Shown here piece after piece: positions 6,568-13,619 of a stretch of 15,322 nucleotides of DNA. The stretch is from NCBI GenBank assembly GCA_021604885.1, contig BQJV01000027.1:1-15322 (forward strand). The letters are read 5' to 3'. A program made the translations under genes and the position numbers. The first letter of the stretch is position 1; each line of letters opens with the position of its first letter. The stretch comes from Acidimicrobiales bacterium (GTDB lineage: Bacteria; Actinomycetota; Acidimicrobiia; Acidimicrobiales; Aldehydirespiratoraceae). The notes under the pieces are model-generated. The model was not told the DNA's origin and did not search any database. It saw only the letters and a program-made list of their open reading frames with translations.

Positions 6568-7132
6568 CGGGGCTGCGCCCGATCAGGTCGAGCAGTCGGC
6601 CCTGCTCGGACCCATCGTGGGCACCGGTCGGTCCGCGACCGAAGTGCCCGATGTCGGCCATGACGTCGCGTCGCTGCTCGATACGGCCGAGTAGCGAACC
6701 CACCAGTGCATCGTCGAGTCGTCGGTCCTCGTCGATGGCGACGGCAAGGTCCCATGCGTGGCCGGCATAGTCGGTGGTCCGGAATTCGATGAAGTCCCGC
6801 ACGGGGATCTCGCCCTGGACGTGGTGGACGGCGCTGTCGGGATCGGCGGCGGCGAATGCCGCCGCGACGGCGTCTGCGCCCGAGCGGAAATCAGCGAGCA
6901 CGTCCGGTCCGACGAGATCCTCGCCGAGGAGACCGTCGATCGCCTCGACCAGGGTCGCGCCTGCCAGGGCGCGCACGGCGAACACGTCGCCTGCGAGCAC
7001 ATGATCGATCAGCGCCCGCACGTTCCAGTCGCTACACGGCGTCGGCCGGTCGTGGTCGCCGCTGGTCACCAACGCGAGACGGCGCTCGAACTCCTCCCGG
7101 GCCAGCCGGAACGCGTGCAGATCGTCGATCAC
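6560..7132 (-). CDS. TIGR03086 family putative metal-binding protein (DinB/mycothiol maleylpyruvate isomerase-like)
   Basis: A 190-residue protein of the TIGR03086 group, a four-helix-bundle relative of DinB and of mycothiol-dependent maleylpyruvate isomerase. TPCSDWNVRALIDHV (31-45) is the classic N-terminal motif with His44. The DYAGHAWDLAVAI segment (121-133) with His125 is the second metal-site region. The C-terminus SEQGRLLDLIGRSP (175-188) fits the family ending. Characterised relatives bind a divalent metal and often use mycothiol, but the reaction here is unknown. The start is the GTG at 7132, whose last two bases enter the amidohydrolase stop (GTGA overlap), with an AAGG ribosome site seven bases upstream. 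It is the last gene of the four-gene minus-strand operon. Its 3' end overlaps thrH by eight bases. Confidence 0.82.
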   Translation of the reverse strand: MIDDLHAFRLAREEFERRLALVTSGDHDRPTPCSDWNVRALIDHVLAGDVFAVRALAGATLVEAIDGLLGEDLVGPDVLADFRSGADAVAAAFAAADPDSAVHHVQGEIPVRDFIEFRTTDYAGHAWDLAVAIDEDRRLDDALVGSLLGRIEQRRDVMADIGHFGRGPTGAHDGSEQGRLLDLIGRSPVS

Positions 7133-8445
7133 CGCTTGGCCTTGCCGGCGGCGCCGCGCAACGCCCGAGTGGAGATCTCGCGGAACGCCTCGCGGTCGGA
7201 CTCGTCGGCGAGTCGTCCCACATGGGTCACGGTGTCGACGTCGGACGCCTCCGCGCGCAACGCGCCGGCGGTGCACTTCTCGCGGGGCCGGAGCGAGAAC
7301 GGATCGAAGCCGAAGTGATGCATCGCGTTGCGATGGGTGATCCGGTCGACCGTGTCAGCGTCGAGCCCGGCGAACATCGGCGCGAGTGACTCCGGCGCCT
7401 GCGGCCACGAGCTGTCGCTGTGGGGGAAGTCGGACTCCCACATGATGTTGTCGAGGTTGAGCTTGTCGAGCAGGCCGACGCCGACCGGGTCCTCGATGAA
7501 GCAGCAGAGGATGTGTTTGCCGAAGACGTCGCTCGGCCGGTCCATGCCGTCGGGGAACTCGTGGGCGGTCCAGCCGTGATGGCGGTTCTGCACATGGTCG
7601 GCCCGCTGGAGCATGTAGGGGATCCAGCCGATGTCGCCCTCGCTGAGCGAGAACTTCAGATCGGGGAACCGGTGCCAGAGATCGGACCAGAGGAGATCGG
7701 CGAGCGTGTACATCGTGCTCACCGGACTGAGGGTCATCGGGACGGACTGGGGAGCGTCGAGCGACGTGTTCATGCCCTTCGACGACGATCCGATGTGGCA
7801 GCACAGCACCACGCCCTCGTCGCTGCACGCCCCGAACAACGGGTCCCAGAACCCCGAGTGCATCGACGGCACGCCGAGCGCGGCCGGGTTCTCCGAGAAG
7901 CTGATGGCCCGGGCGCCCTTCGCCGCGAGGCGGCGGACCTCCGCCGCGGCCAGGTCCGCGTCCCACAGCGGCACGATCCCGCAGGGGATGAAGCGGTCCG
8001 GATACGCCGCGCACCACTCGTCGACGTGCCAGTCGTTGTAGGCCTGGATCATGACGAGGTTCACGTCGCGATCGGGCCCCTCGCTGAGGACCTGACCGGC
8101 GAAGCCCGTCCAGTTCGGGAAGTTGAGACCGGCGAGCTGGCCGCCGGCGGACATGTCGCGCACCCGCTCGTGCACGTCGTAGCAACCGGGCCGCATCTCG
8201 TCGTAGGTGCTGGGGTTGACGTTGAACATCTCCGGCGGTTTGCCGGCCACCGCGTTGAGCCCGAGGTTGCGGCCCATCGCCGCGCCGTACCACCACTGCT
8301 GGTAGCCGTTCGGATCGGTGTCGACCCGGGGCGCCCGGTCCTTGTACGCCTCGGGCACGTGCGCGTCGAACATGTCGGGCGGCTCACAGATGTGGTCGTC
8401 CACGCTGATGAGGATCAGTTCATCGGCCTGTACCCGTTCGGTCAT
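7129..8445 (-). CDS. Amidohydrolase-2 family metal-dependent hydrolase
   Basis: A TIM-barrel metal hydrolase or decarboxylase of the amidohydrolase_2 (ACMSD-like) family, 438 residues. The N-terminal metal site is VDDHICEPPDMF (15-26), with Asp16 and His18. The central metal His217 is in CCHIGSS (215-221). The C-terminal metal Asp339 is in WESDFPHSDSSWP (336-348). The NAMHHFGFDPF segment (373-383) closes the barrel, followed by a tail of about 55 residues containing EKCTAGALRAEA. I believe that tail is usual in this actinobacterial branch. The start is taken as ATG 8445, five bases after a GGGGGTGA ribosome site; a GTG at 8454 would instead give a four-base overlap with the upstream stop. The family cleaves C-C or C-N bonds of ring-derived and 1,3-dicarbonyl-like compounds. 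Its place after the aldolase pair suggests it acts on a cleavage product, but this is inference. Confidence 0.87.
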   Translation of the reverse strand: MTERVQADELILISVDDHICEPPDMFDAHVPEAYKDRAPRVDTDPNGYQQWWYGAAMGRNLGLNAVAGKPPEMFNVNPSTYDEMRPGCYDVHERVRDMSAGGQLAGLNFPNWTGFAGQVLSEGPDRDVNLVMIQAYNDWHVDEWCAAYPDRFIPCGIVPLWDADLAAAEVRRLAAKGARAISFSENPAALGVPSMHSGFWDPLFGACSDEGVVLCCHIGSSSKGMNTSLDAPQSVPMTLSPVSTMYTLADLLWSDLWHRFPDLKFSLSEGDIGWIPYMLQRADHVQNRHHGWTAHEFPDGMDRPSDVFGKHILCCFIEDPVGVGLLDKLNLDNIMWESDFPHSDSSWPQAPESLAPMFAGLDADTVDRITHRNAMHHFGFDPFSLRPREKCTAGALRAEASDVDTVTHVGRLADESDREAFREISTRALRGAAGKAKR

Positions 8446-8450
8446 GTCCG

Positions 8451-9632
8451 TCACCCCCGTCGCAGGAACGCGCCCTGCGGGTTGAAGAAGAAGCCACCGG
8501 GGGTGACGAGCGCGCTCTGCGCGCCGTCGACCTGGCGGTCGCCGGCCGTCCCCCGGAGTTGGTGCACAGCTTCGCGGATGTGGCCGGTGCCGCGTGTCGC
8601 ACCCTCGGAGAGCGATCCGCCGTGGGTGTTGACGAGCACCCGGCCGCTGATCTCGAGACGCTGGGCATCGTCGTTCCAGTGCTCGCGCAGGAAGTCCTCG
8701 GCGCCGCCGGGCGGGCAGAAGCCGACGTTCTCGAACCACGCGAGCGTGATGATCGTGAACCCTTCGTACGGGTAGAAGAGATCGATGTCGTCGATCCAGA
8801 TGTCGCTCGTGCGACGGAGCTGCTCGACGACCACGTGCTGGCCGGTGCGATCGAGCCCGACGAGCTGGTCCTCGTCGTTCTTGCCGACGATGCCCGTCGT
8901 GGCGGCGTGGATCAGCACCGCCTCGCGGCCCTGCGCGCTGGCGATCTCGCGGCCGCGTTCGGCGGTGGTGAGCACGAAGGCGTCGGCTCCGTCGACCGGC
9001 AGGTCCATGTCGTAGATGTTGAGCGGATCGCGGATCATGCGGCCGGCGTCGTACATGCCGAAGCTCAACGGCTCGGTGACCGCGGCGAGCGGGTTGTTCG
9101 CGGCGTTGGTGCGGGAGTTGATCGCGATCCGGGCGAACGGATCCTTCGTCGCGCCGTGTTCATGGATGTAGCGGCCGGCCCATGCGGCGTAGGCGGCGGC
9201 CTTGGTGGCGTCCTCGGGGATGGGCAGGATGCTCGACCGGGTGCCGGCTCGCCACGGATCGGCGGCCGCGCGACGCGAGTTCCACGGCCCCATGACCACC
9301 GGGGTGACGATCAGGACGTTGTCGGCCGCTCCCGAGAATACGGCGCGGGCCGCGTCGAGCAGCGAGAACATGGCGACCGGCGATGGCTTGGCGTGGTGGG
9401 TCGCCTCCGTGATGCCGAGGGCCGCGGCGATCTCCTCGGGGCCCTTGGCGGCCGGCTCGGACGTGGCGACGACGCCGTCGATGTCGGCGGCGGTCAGCCC
9501 GGCGTCGGTGATCGCCTCGGTCGCTGCTCGCAGCGCCATCGCCAGCGGTGACTCGTCGCCGTTGCGGGTGAACCCGGTCGAGCCGAGACCGACGATCGCC
9601 ACCTGGTCCTTCATCGGATCCCGGTTCGTCAT
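8451..9632 (-). CDS. Thiolase-fold (SCP2/lipid-transfer type) enzyme, probable side-chain aldolase
   Basis: A 393-residue thiolase-superfamily protein of the nonspecific lipid-transfer (Ltp) type. Visible landmarks are VAIVGLGSTGFTRN (11-24), INSRTNAANNPLA (171-183), the active-site-like FYPYEGFTIITLAWFENVGF (286-305) and NTHGGSLSEG (335-344). Its only cysteine is Cys306, after VGF. The usual nucleophile region around 82-95 (KPSPVAMFSLLDAA) has none, so it cannot act as an ordinary thiolase. Ltp2, the mycobacterial steroid side-chain retro-aldolase, is a thiolase-fold enzyme with a remodelled active site and requires a DUF35 partner. The gene directly upstream encodes a DUF35 protein, and the two overlap by four bases (ATGA). 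A GGAGG ribosome site four bases before ATG 9632 supports the start. Tyr287, Tyr289 and His337 are candidate catalytic residues. Confidence 0.87.
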   Translation of the reverse strand: MTNRDPMKDQVAIVGLGSTGFTRNGDESPLAMALRAATEAITDAGLTAADIDGVVATSEPAAKGPEEIAAALGITEATHHAKPSPVAMFSLLDAARAVFSGAADNVLIVTPVVMGPWNSRRAAADPWRAGTRSSILPIPEDATKAAAYAAWAGRYIHEHGATKDPFARIAINSRTNAANNPLAAVTEPLSFGMYDAGRMIRDPLNIYDMDLPVDGADAFVLTTAERGREIASAQGREAVLIHAATTGIVGKNDEDQLVGLDRTGQHVVVEQLRRTSDIWIDDIDLFYPYEGFTIITLAWFENVGFCPPGGAEDFLREHWNDDAQRLEISGRVLVNTHGGSLSEGATRGTGHIREAVHQLRGTAGDRQVDGAQSALVTPGGFFFNPQGAFLRRG

Positions 9633-10096
9633 CCGTCCTCCCCCAGGCCGAAGACCGGCGTCGGCGTGCCGTCGCGGTCGACCCACTCGAGCGTGACCGG
9701 GGTGCCGATCTCGAGCCGATCGGTCGGGAAGCCGTCGGCGACGGTGGAGGTGAAGCGCAGGGCCGGCTGCTCCTCGAGTTCGACCGTGACGACCGGGTGA
9801 CCGTCGGCGTAGTCGACGCCGGAGGCGGGTGGCCCCTGGTGCAGCGTCATGAGCAGGTGGATACGGCCGCGTCCGCTGACCTCGGTGGGGGTGATGTTCC
9901 ACGACCAGCACGCCGGGCACATCGGCCGGGGCGGGTGGTGCCAACGACCGCAGTCGTCGCAGCGGTGGATGAGCAGGCGGCGTTCGAGGCGCCCGCGGAA
10001 GTGCGCCGCGCTGTCCCGGTCGATCCCGTGGCCGCCGAACCGGGCGATCAGAGCTGTGTCGTCCGTAGCGCTGTCGTCTTCGAAGTCTGCGGGCAC
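9629..10096 (-). CDS. DUF35 Zn-ribbon/OB-fold protein, partner of the thiolase-fold enzyme
   Basis: A 155-residue acyl-CoA-associated DUF35 protein. After an acidic N-terminus and a helix (about 25-42) comes a rubredoxin-like zinc ribbon: Cys46 and Cys49 (CDDC), then Cys60 and Cys63 (CPAC). An OB-fold beta barrel follows (about 68-150), including GRGRIHLLMTLHQ (75-87). In ChsH2 of the steroid side-chain pathway this domain docks onto Ltp2 and is needed for aldolase activity; a similar complex with the next gene product is likely. The start GTG at 10096 sits exactly seven bases past a TACTGT -10, so the message is probably leaderless with GTG as its first codon. It is the head of the four-gene operon running left and lies 20 bases from the divergent DUF1214 gene. 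Confidence 0.87.
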   Translation of the reverse strand: MPADFEDDSATDDTALIARFGGHGIDRDSAAHFRGRLERRLLIHRCDDCGRWHHPPRPMCPACWSWNITPTEVSGRGRIHLLMTLHQGPPASGVDYADGHPVVTVELEEQPALRFTSTVADGFPTDRLEIGTPVTLEWVDRDGTPTPVFGLGEDG

Positions 10097-10102
10097 CGCG
10101 TG

Positions 10103-10108
10103 ACAGTA
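10103..10108 (-). promoter_or_regulatory. Predicted -10 of the DUF35-aldolase operon, shared with the divergent promoter
   Basis: The minus strand reads TACTGT, fitting TAnnnT, with six bases to the GTG at 10096, so the seventh base is the G of the start codon. Five of its six base pairs are also part of the plus-strand CAGTAT element. No strong -35 is visible on this side. Confidence 0.45.
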
Positions 10109-10109
10109 T
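10104..10109 (+). promoter_or_regulatory. Predicted -10 of the DUF1214-ligase-PhyH operon
   Basis: CAGTAT keeps the most conserved -10 bases (A at position 2, A at position 5, T at position 6) and lies seven bases before the ATG at 10117, predicting an mRNA with no leader or a one-base leader. It occupies almost the same base pairs as the minus-strand TACTGT, forming a bidirectional promoter in a 20-base gap. Confidence 0.38.
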
Positions 10110-10116
10110 TCCGCCT

Positions 10117-11241
10117 ATGCCGGACAACCACATTCCCCGCTCGTTGGCCCAACTCGACGATCTCATCGCCGCACTGTCGGAGATCCGCGACGGCTACGTC
10201 CTCGATGGTGAACGCTGGTCACAACCGGTCGAACAGGTCGAAGCGGTGCGCTATGTCGGCCAGATGCTCTCCGCGATGTCCGAGATGTACTGGGAGGCGC
10301 AGCCCGCGCACCCCCGCTTCGTGTCGATCGTGGACCCGGGCCGCAAGCTCCAGGGCGACAACCCGGATGCGATCTACCACCTCTCCCGCATCGACGGTTC
10401 CCGCGCCTACCGCGTGACGGGCCGCATGCAGCAGGAGTGCTACACGTCCTTCACGCTCCATTCCCCGGCGGACGACGGCGGTATGGCCGGCCCGCTGCGG
10501 GGCGACGTGAACGACCGGGCGCTGACCGTGGACGCCGATGGGCGCTACTCGCTGACGATCAGCGCGGACGAGGCCGATGCCGAGGGCGGCGACTGGATCG
10601 AGTTGCCGCCGGACACGATCAACGTGATCGTGCGGAGCTACTACCAGAACGAGGTGTCGGCCCAGACCGACAGCTCGATCGCCGTCGACATCGACATCGC
10701 GTGTCTCGACGCGACCGGCGCACCGCCGCCGTTGGCGGACGACTTCCTCGCGGATCGGTTGGCGGAGGGCATCGCCTTCCTCCGCCAGGTCACCACCGGG
10801 CAGACCGGTTTCGGCGGGACGAGCGGTGTGCCGTTCGTATCCGACGAGGCGAACGTGTGCCCGAAGCCGTTCAGCTTCCGGGATTCGGGGCTGCCCGTGC
10901 CTGGGGCGGCCGACATCCACTACGCCATGTGCCGCTGGGAACTCGAGCCCGACGAGGCGCTCGTGATGCGGGGCACCATCCCGCCGGGGCCGTTCGTCAA
11001 CGTGATGCTGTGGAACGCCCACATGCAGACGCTCGAGTACCGCGGCCGTCGGTCGTCGCTCAACGGCGCTCAGATCCATCTCGAGGACGACGGCACGTTC
11101 GAGATCTGGGTCAGTGCGAAGGACCCTGGCCATCCGAACTGGCTCGACACGGACTCACACCAGCGGGGCTCGGTCTTCTGGCGGTTCCTGCTCCCCGACG
11201 AGGATCCGGAGCAGCCGACGAGTGAGGTCGTCACCCTGTGA
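10117..11241 (+). CDS. DUF1214 domain-containing protein
   Basis: A 374-residue protein whose C-terminal third carries the DUF1214 pattern: WELEPDEALVMRGTIP (274-289), PFVNVMLWNAHMQTLEYR (292-309), DDGTFEIWVSAKDPGHPNWLDT (324-345) and the FWRFLLP ending (354-360). The N-terminal part (about 8-105) is helical then beta-rich and includes FVSIVDPGRKLQGDNPDAIY (68-87), an arrangement common in actinobacterial DUF1214 proteins. The biochemical role of DUF1214 is not established. No signal peptide or membrane span is visible, so it is probably cytoplasmic. It heads the plus-strand operon and its TGA overlaps the ligase GTG by four bases (GTGA). Linkage to CoA ligase and dioxygenase genes suggests a part in lipid or terpenoid substrate handling. 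The ATG at 10117 is supported by the adjacent -10 element. Confidence 0.85.
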   Translation: MPDNHIPRSLAQLDDLIAALSEIRDGYVLDGERWSQPVEQVEAVRYVGQMLSAMSEMYWEAQPAHPRFVSIVDPGRKLQGDNPDAIYHLSRIDGSRAYRVTGRMQQECYTSFTLHSPADDGGMAGPLRGDVNDRALTVDADGRYSLTISADEADAEGGDWIELPPDTINVIVRSYYQNEVSAQTDSSIAVDIDIACLDATGAPPPLADDFLADRLAEGIAFLRQVTTGQTGFGGTSGVPFVSDEANVCPKPFSFRDSGLPVPGAADIHYAMCRWELEPDEALVMRGTIPPGPFVNVMLWNAHMQTLEYRGRRSSLNGAQIHLEDDGTFEIWVSAKDPGHPNWLDTDSHQRGSVFWRFLLPDEDPEQPTSEVVTL

Positions 11242-12785
11242 CCTCGGTCGGCCGCGACCTGCCGGACACGCTCTGGGCCCTCGTCGAGCACGGTGCGGCG
11301 ACATGGCCGGGTGCGCCGATGCTCAGGTCACGTCAAGGCGACGGCGCGACATTCGCCGAGTACCAGGACCGTGCCGAGCGGATGGCGGCGGGTCTCGCCG
11401 CTCACGGGGTGGAGGCCGGCGACGTGGTCTCCTGGATCCTGCCGACCTGGGTGGACACCGTCGTCATGGCATCGGCCCTGGCGCGACTCGGGGCCGTGCA
11501 GAACCCGATCATCGCGATCTATCGCGACCGCGAGGTGGGCTTCTGCTGCCGTCAGGCGGGCTCGACGCTGCTGATCACCCCCGGCGAGTTCGGCGGCTAC
11601 GACTTCGCGGCGATGGGGGAGCGGGTCGCGGCGGACATCGACGGCCTCGATCATCTCGTCGTCGCGCCCGGACAGTTCCCGGACGGCGACCCGGCGACGC
11701 TCGATGCACCGGTCCATCCGGGTCCGACGGACGTGCGTTGGCTGACCTACACGTCGGGCACGACGGCCGACCCCAAGGGCGCACGCCACACGGACCAGAC
11801 CGTCGGCGCGGTGCCGGTCGCCCTGGCCGCGCGACTCGACGTGCGGGCCGGCGATCGCTACTCACTCACGTTCCCCTTCCCCCACATCGGCGGCATCGCT
11901 CTGCTCTACATGGCGTTCCAGACCGGCTGCACCCACCTGATGGACGAAACCGTCGACCCGGTGGAGACGGTGCACTTCCTGTCCGAACACGACTGCACCC
12001 ATGCGGGCACGGGAACGCCCTTCTACCTGATGTACCTCGCCGCCCAAGCCGCGCTTCCCGAGGGGCAGCGCCTGTTCCCGAGCCTGAAGGTCTGTCCCGG
12101 CGGTGGCGCGCCGATACCGCCGGCGATCCATCACCGGCTGGTCAGCGAACTCGGTGGTGTGGGCGTCGCGTCGGGTTGGGGTCTCACGGAGACGCCGGTC
12201 CTCACCAACGGCGACATCCGCGATCCGGACGAGAAGCTCGCGACGACCGAGGGCCGCGCCATGCCCGGCGTCGATCTCATCGCGGTGGCGGAGGACGGCA
12301 CGGTGTGTGCCCGCGGTGTGGAAGGCGAGCTGCGGGCCAAGGGGCCGCAGGTGATGCTCGGCTATGTCGATGCGGCGCTGGACGCCGATGCGTTCGACGC
12401 CGACGGCTACTACCGCACCGGCGATCTCGGAATCATCGACGAGGAGGGCTACGTGGTGATCACCGGCCGGCTCAAGGACGTGATCATCCGCAACGGCGAG
12501 AACATCTCGGCCAAGGAGGTCGAGGATCTCCTGTTCGCCCATGAGGGTGTGGCCGATGTCGCCGTCGTCGGGCTGCCCGACGAGCGCACCGGTGAGCGGG
12601 TCTGCGCCGTCGTGGTCGCGGCCGACGCTGCGGCTGAGCTCACCGTGGGCGGCCTCGGCGCGTCGCTTCGTGACGCGGGGCTGCGGACGCAGGCGCTCCC
12701 CGAACGCGTGGAGGTCGTGGACGCGCTGCCCCGCAATCCCGCCGGCAAGGTGCTGAAGCGCGAGCTCCAGGAGCGCTTCGGATGA
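11238..12785 (+). CDS. AMP-forming acyl-CoA synthetase (fatty-acid/bile-acid-like CoA ligase)
   Basis: An ANL-superfamily adenylate-forming ligase of 515 residues that should activate a carboxylic acid through an acyl-AMP to its CoA thioester. The phosphate-binding loop is YTSGTTADPKG (171-181), and the aromatic/adenine motif is GWGLTETP (313-320). YRTGDLG (392-398) carries the ribose-binding Asp396, and the hinge and CoA-form motif is GRLKDVIIRNGENIS (410-424). The catalytic lysine Lys504 lies in PRNPAGKVLKREL (498-510). All core motifs are intact and the length is normal. The substrate class cannot be read from sequence, but such enzymes in steroid and fatty-acid clusters are frequent. GTG 11238 overlaps the DUF1214 stop (GTGA), which fixes the start although the Shine-Dalgarno is weak. 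The downstream PhyH gene overlaps by four bases (ATGA). Together this indicates a three-gene translationally coupled operon. Confidence 0.92.
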   Translation: MTSVGRDLPDTLWALVEHGAATWPGAPMLRSRQGDGATFAEYQDRAERMAAGLAAHGVEAGDVVSWILPTWVDTVVMASALARLGAVQNPIIAIYRDREVGFCCRQAGSTLLITPGEFGGYDFAAMGERVAADIDGLDHLVVAPGQFPDGDPATLDAPVHPGPTDVRWLTYTSGTTADPKGARHTDQTVGAVPVALAARLDVRAGDRYSLTFPFPHIGGIALLYMAFQTGCTHLMDETVDPVETVHFLSEHDCTHAGTGTPFYLMYLAAQAALPEGQRLFPSLKVCPGGGAPIPPAIHHRLVSELGGVGVASGWGLTETPVLTNGDIRDPDEKLATTEGRAMPGVDLIAVAEDGTVCARGVEGELRAKGPQVMLGYVDAALDADAFDADGYYRTGDLGIIDEEGYVVITGRLKDVIIRNGENISAKEVEDLLFAHEGVADVAVVGLPDERTGERVCAVVVAADAAAELTVGGLGASLRDAGLRTQALPERVEVVDALPRNPAGKVLKRELQERFG

Positions 12786-13600
12786 CGGGCTCGCCCGGCC
12801 TCACCGACGAGCAGCGGCGAAGCTGGGATGACAAAGGCTATGTCGTGTTGGCCGACTGGGCGCCCGCGTCGGTGCGCCAGGCGATGATCGACCGGATCAT
12901 CGAGCTCGCCCGCGCGCTGGACGGCGGCGAGGAACGAACCGACCTGCTGGTCAGCCCGGAGAACCTGCTCGCCGATGCGCCGACGCCGGAGGGTCGGCTG
13001 TCGAAGATCTTCCGGGTGATGCGATCGGAGGACGTCTTCCGGGAGTTCGCCACCGACGCGCGCCTGCTCGCGGTGCTGGCCGACGTGCTCGGCGCCGACA
13101 TCGACTGCTTCCTCTCCCAGTTCATCTTCAAGCAGCCGGGGGCGCTCGGGCAGCCGTGGCACCAGGACGAGTGGTACTTCCGGATGGACCCGCCGACCCA
13201 GGTCGGGGTGTGGCTCGCCTGCACGGACGCGACGCCCGACAACGGCCCACTATGGGTCGTGCCGGGTTCACACCGAGAGGGTGTGCACGAGGAGGTCGTC
13301 AACGATCCCCGCGAGGGCGCGAACCTCGGCTACGTCGAGATCCAGGGCGTCGACACGTCGGCCGAAGAGCAGATGCTGATGACGGCCGGCGACGTGCTGA
13401 TCTTCGACAGCCACCTGCGTCATCGGTCGACGGACAATGTGAGCGACGGGATGCGGGCGGCGATGGTGTACCACTACTCGCCGGCATCCACGACGATCGG
13501 CCACGACCTCACGTTCAACCAGGACTGGGTGCCGGTCCTGCGTGAAGGCGCACCGGTTCCGGTAGACCCCACGCCGATCCCGATCGATTGGGGCGGCTGA
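12782..13600 (+). CDS. Phytanoyl-CoA dioxygenase (PhyH) family protein
   Basis: An Fe(II)/2-oxoglutarate-dependent dioxygenase of 272 residues, probably hydroxylating an acyl-CoA or related small molecule. The metal triad is His127 and Asp129 in QPWHQDEWYF (124-133) and His214 in SHLRHRSTDN (210-219). Arg225, eleven residues later in GMRAAMVYHY, is placed to bind 2-oxoglutarate. The PDNGPLWVVPGSHREGVH segment (152-169) is the family's conserved loop between the metal ligands. All catalytic residues are present and the length is normal. The ATG overlaps the ligase stop (ATGA), and an AGGAG ribosome site (12769-12773) lies eight bases upstream. Placement right after a CoA ligase fits hydroxylation of the freshly made thioester. 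PhyH-family enzymes also include halogenases and other hydroxylases, so alpha-oxidation is only one possibility. Confidence 0.9.
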   Translation: MTGSPGLTDEQRRSWDDKGYVVLADWAPASVRQAMIDRIIELARALDGGEERTDLLVSPENLLADAPTPEGRLSKIFRVMRSEDVFREFATDARLLAVLADVLGADIDCFLSQFIFKQPGALGQPWHQDEWYFRMDPPTQVGVWLACTDATPDNGPLWVVPGSHREGVHEEVVNDPREGANLGYVEIQGVDTSAEEQMLMTAGDVLIFDSHLRHRSTDNVSDGMRAAMVYHYSPASTTIGHDLTFNQDWVPVLREGAPVPVDPTPIPIDWGG

Positions 13601-13607
13601 CCCGGTC

Positions 13608-13613
13608 TAGCCT
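13608..13613 (+). promoter_or_regulatory. Predicted -10 of the membrane-protein gene (leaderless)
   Basis: TAGCCT fits TAnnnT and is followed by exactly six bases before the ATG at 13620, predicting transcription from the A of the start codon. The element lies just eight bases after the PhyH stop codon, indicating the membrane protein is at least partly transcribed on its own. Confidence 0.42.
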
Positions 13614-13619
13614 CGCGGG

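Noticed and set aside
8452..8454. GTG start for the amidohydrolase with a GTGA overlap
   Set aside because: It lies within the G-rich segment that best serves as ribosome site for the ATG at 8445. It remains possible but is less supported.
7420..8775. Plus-strand open frame of 451 codons antisense to the amidohydrolase and aldolase genes
   Set aside because: Low-complexity Val/Arg/Glu-rich translation with no motif. The opposite strand carries intact catalytic motifs and coupled starts.
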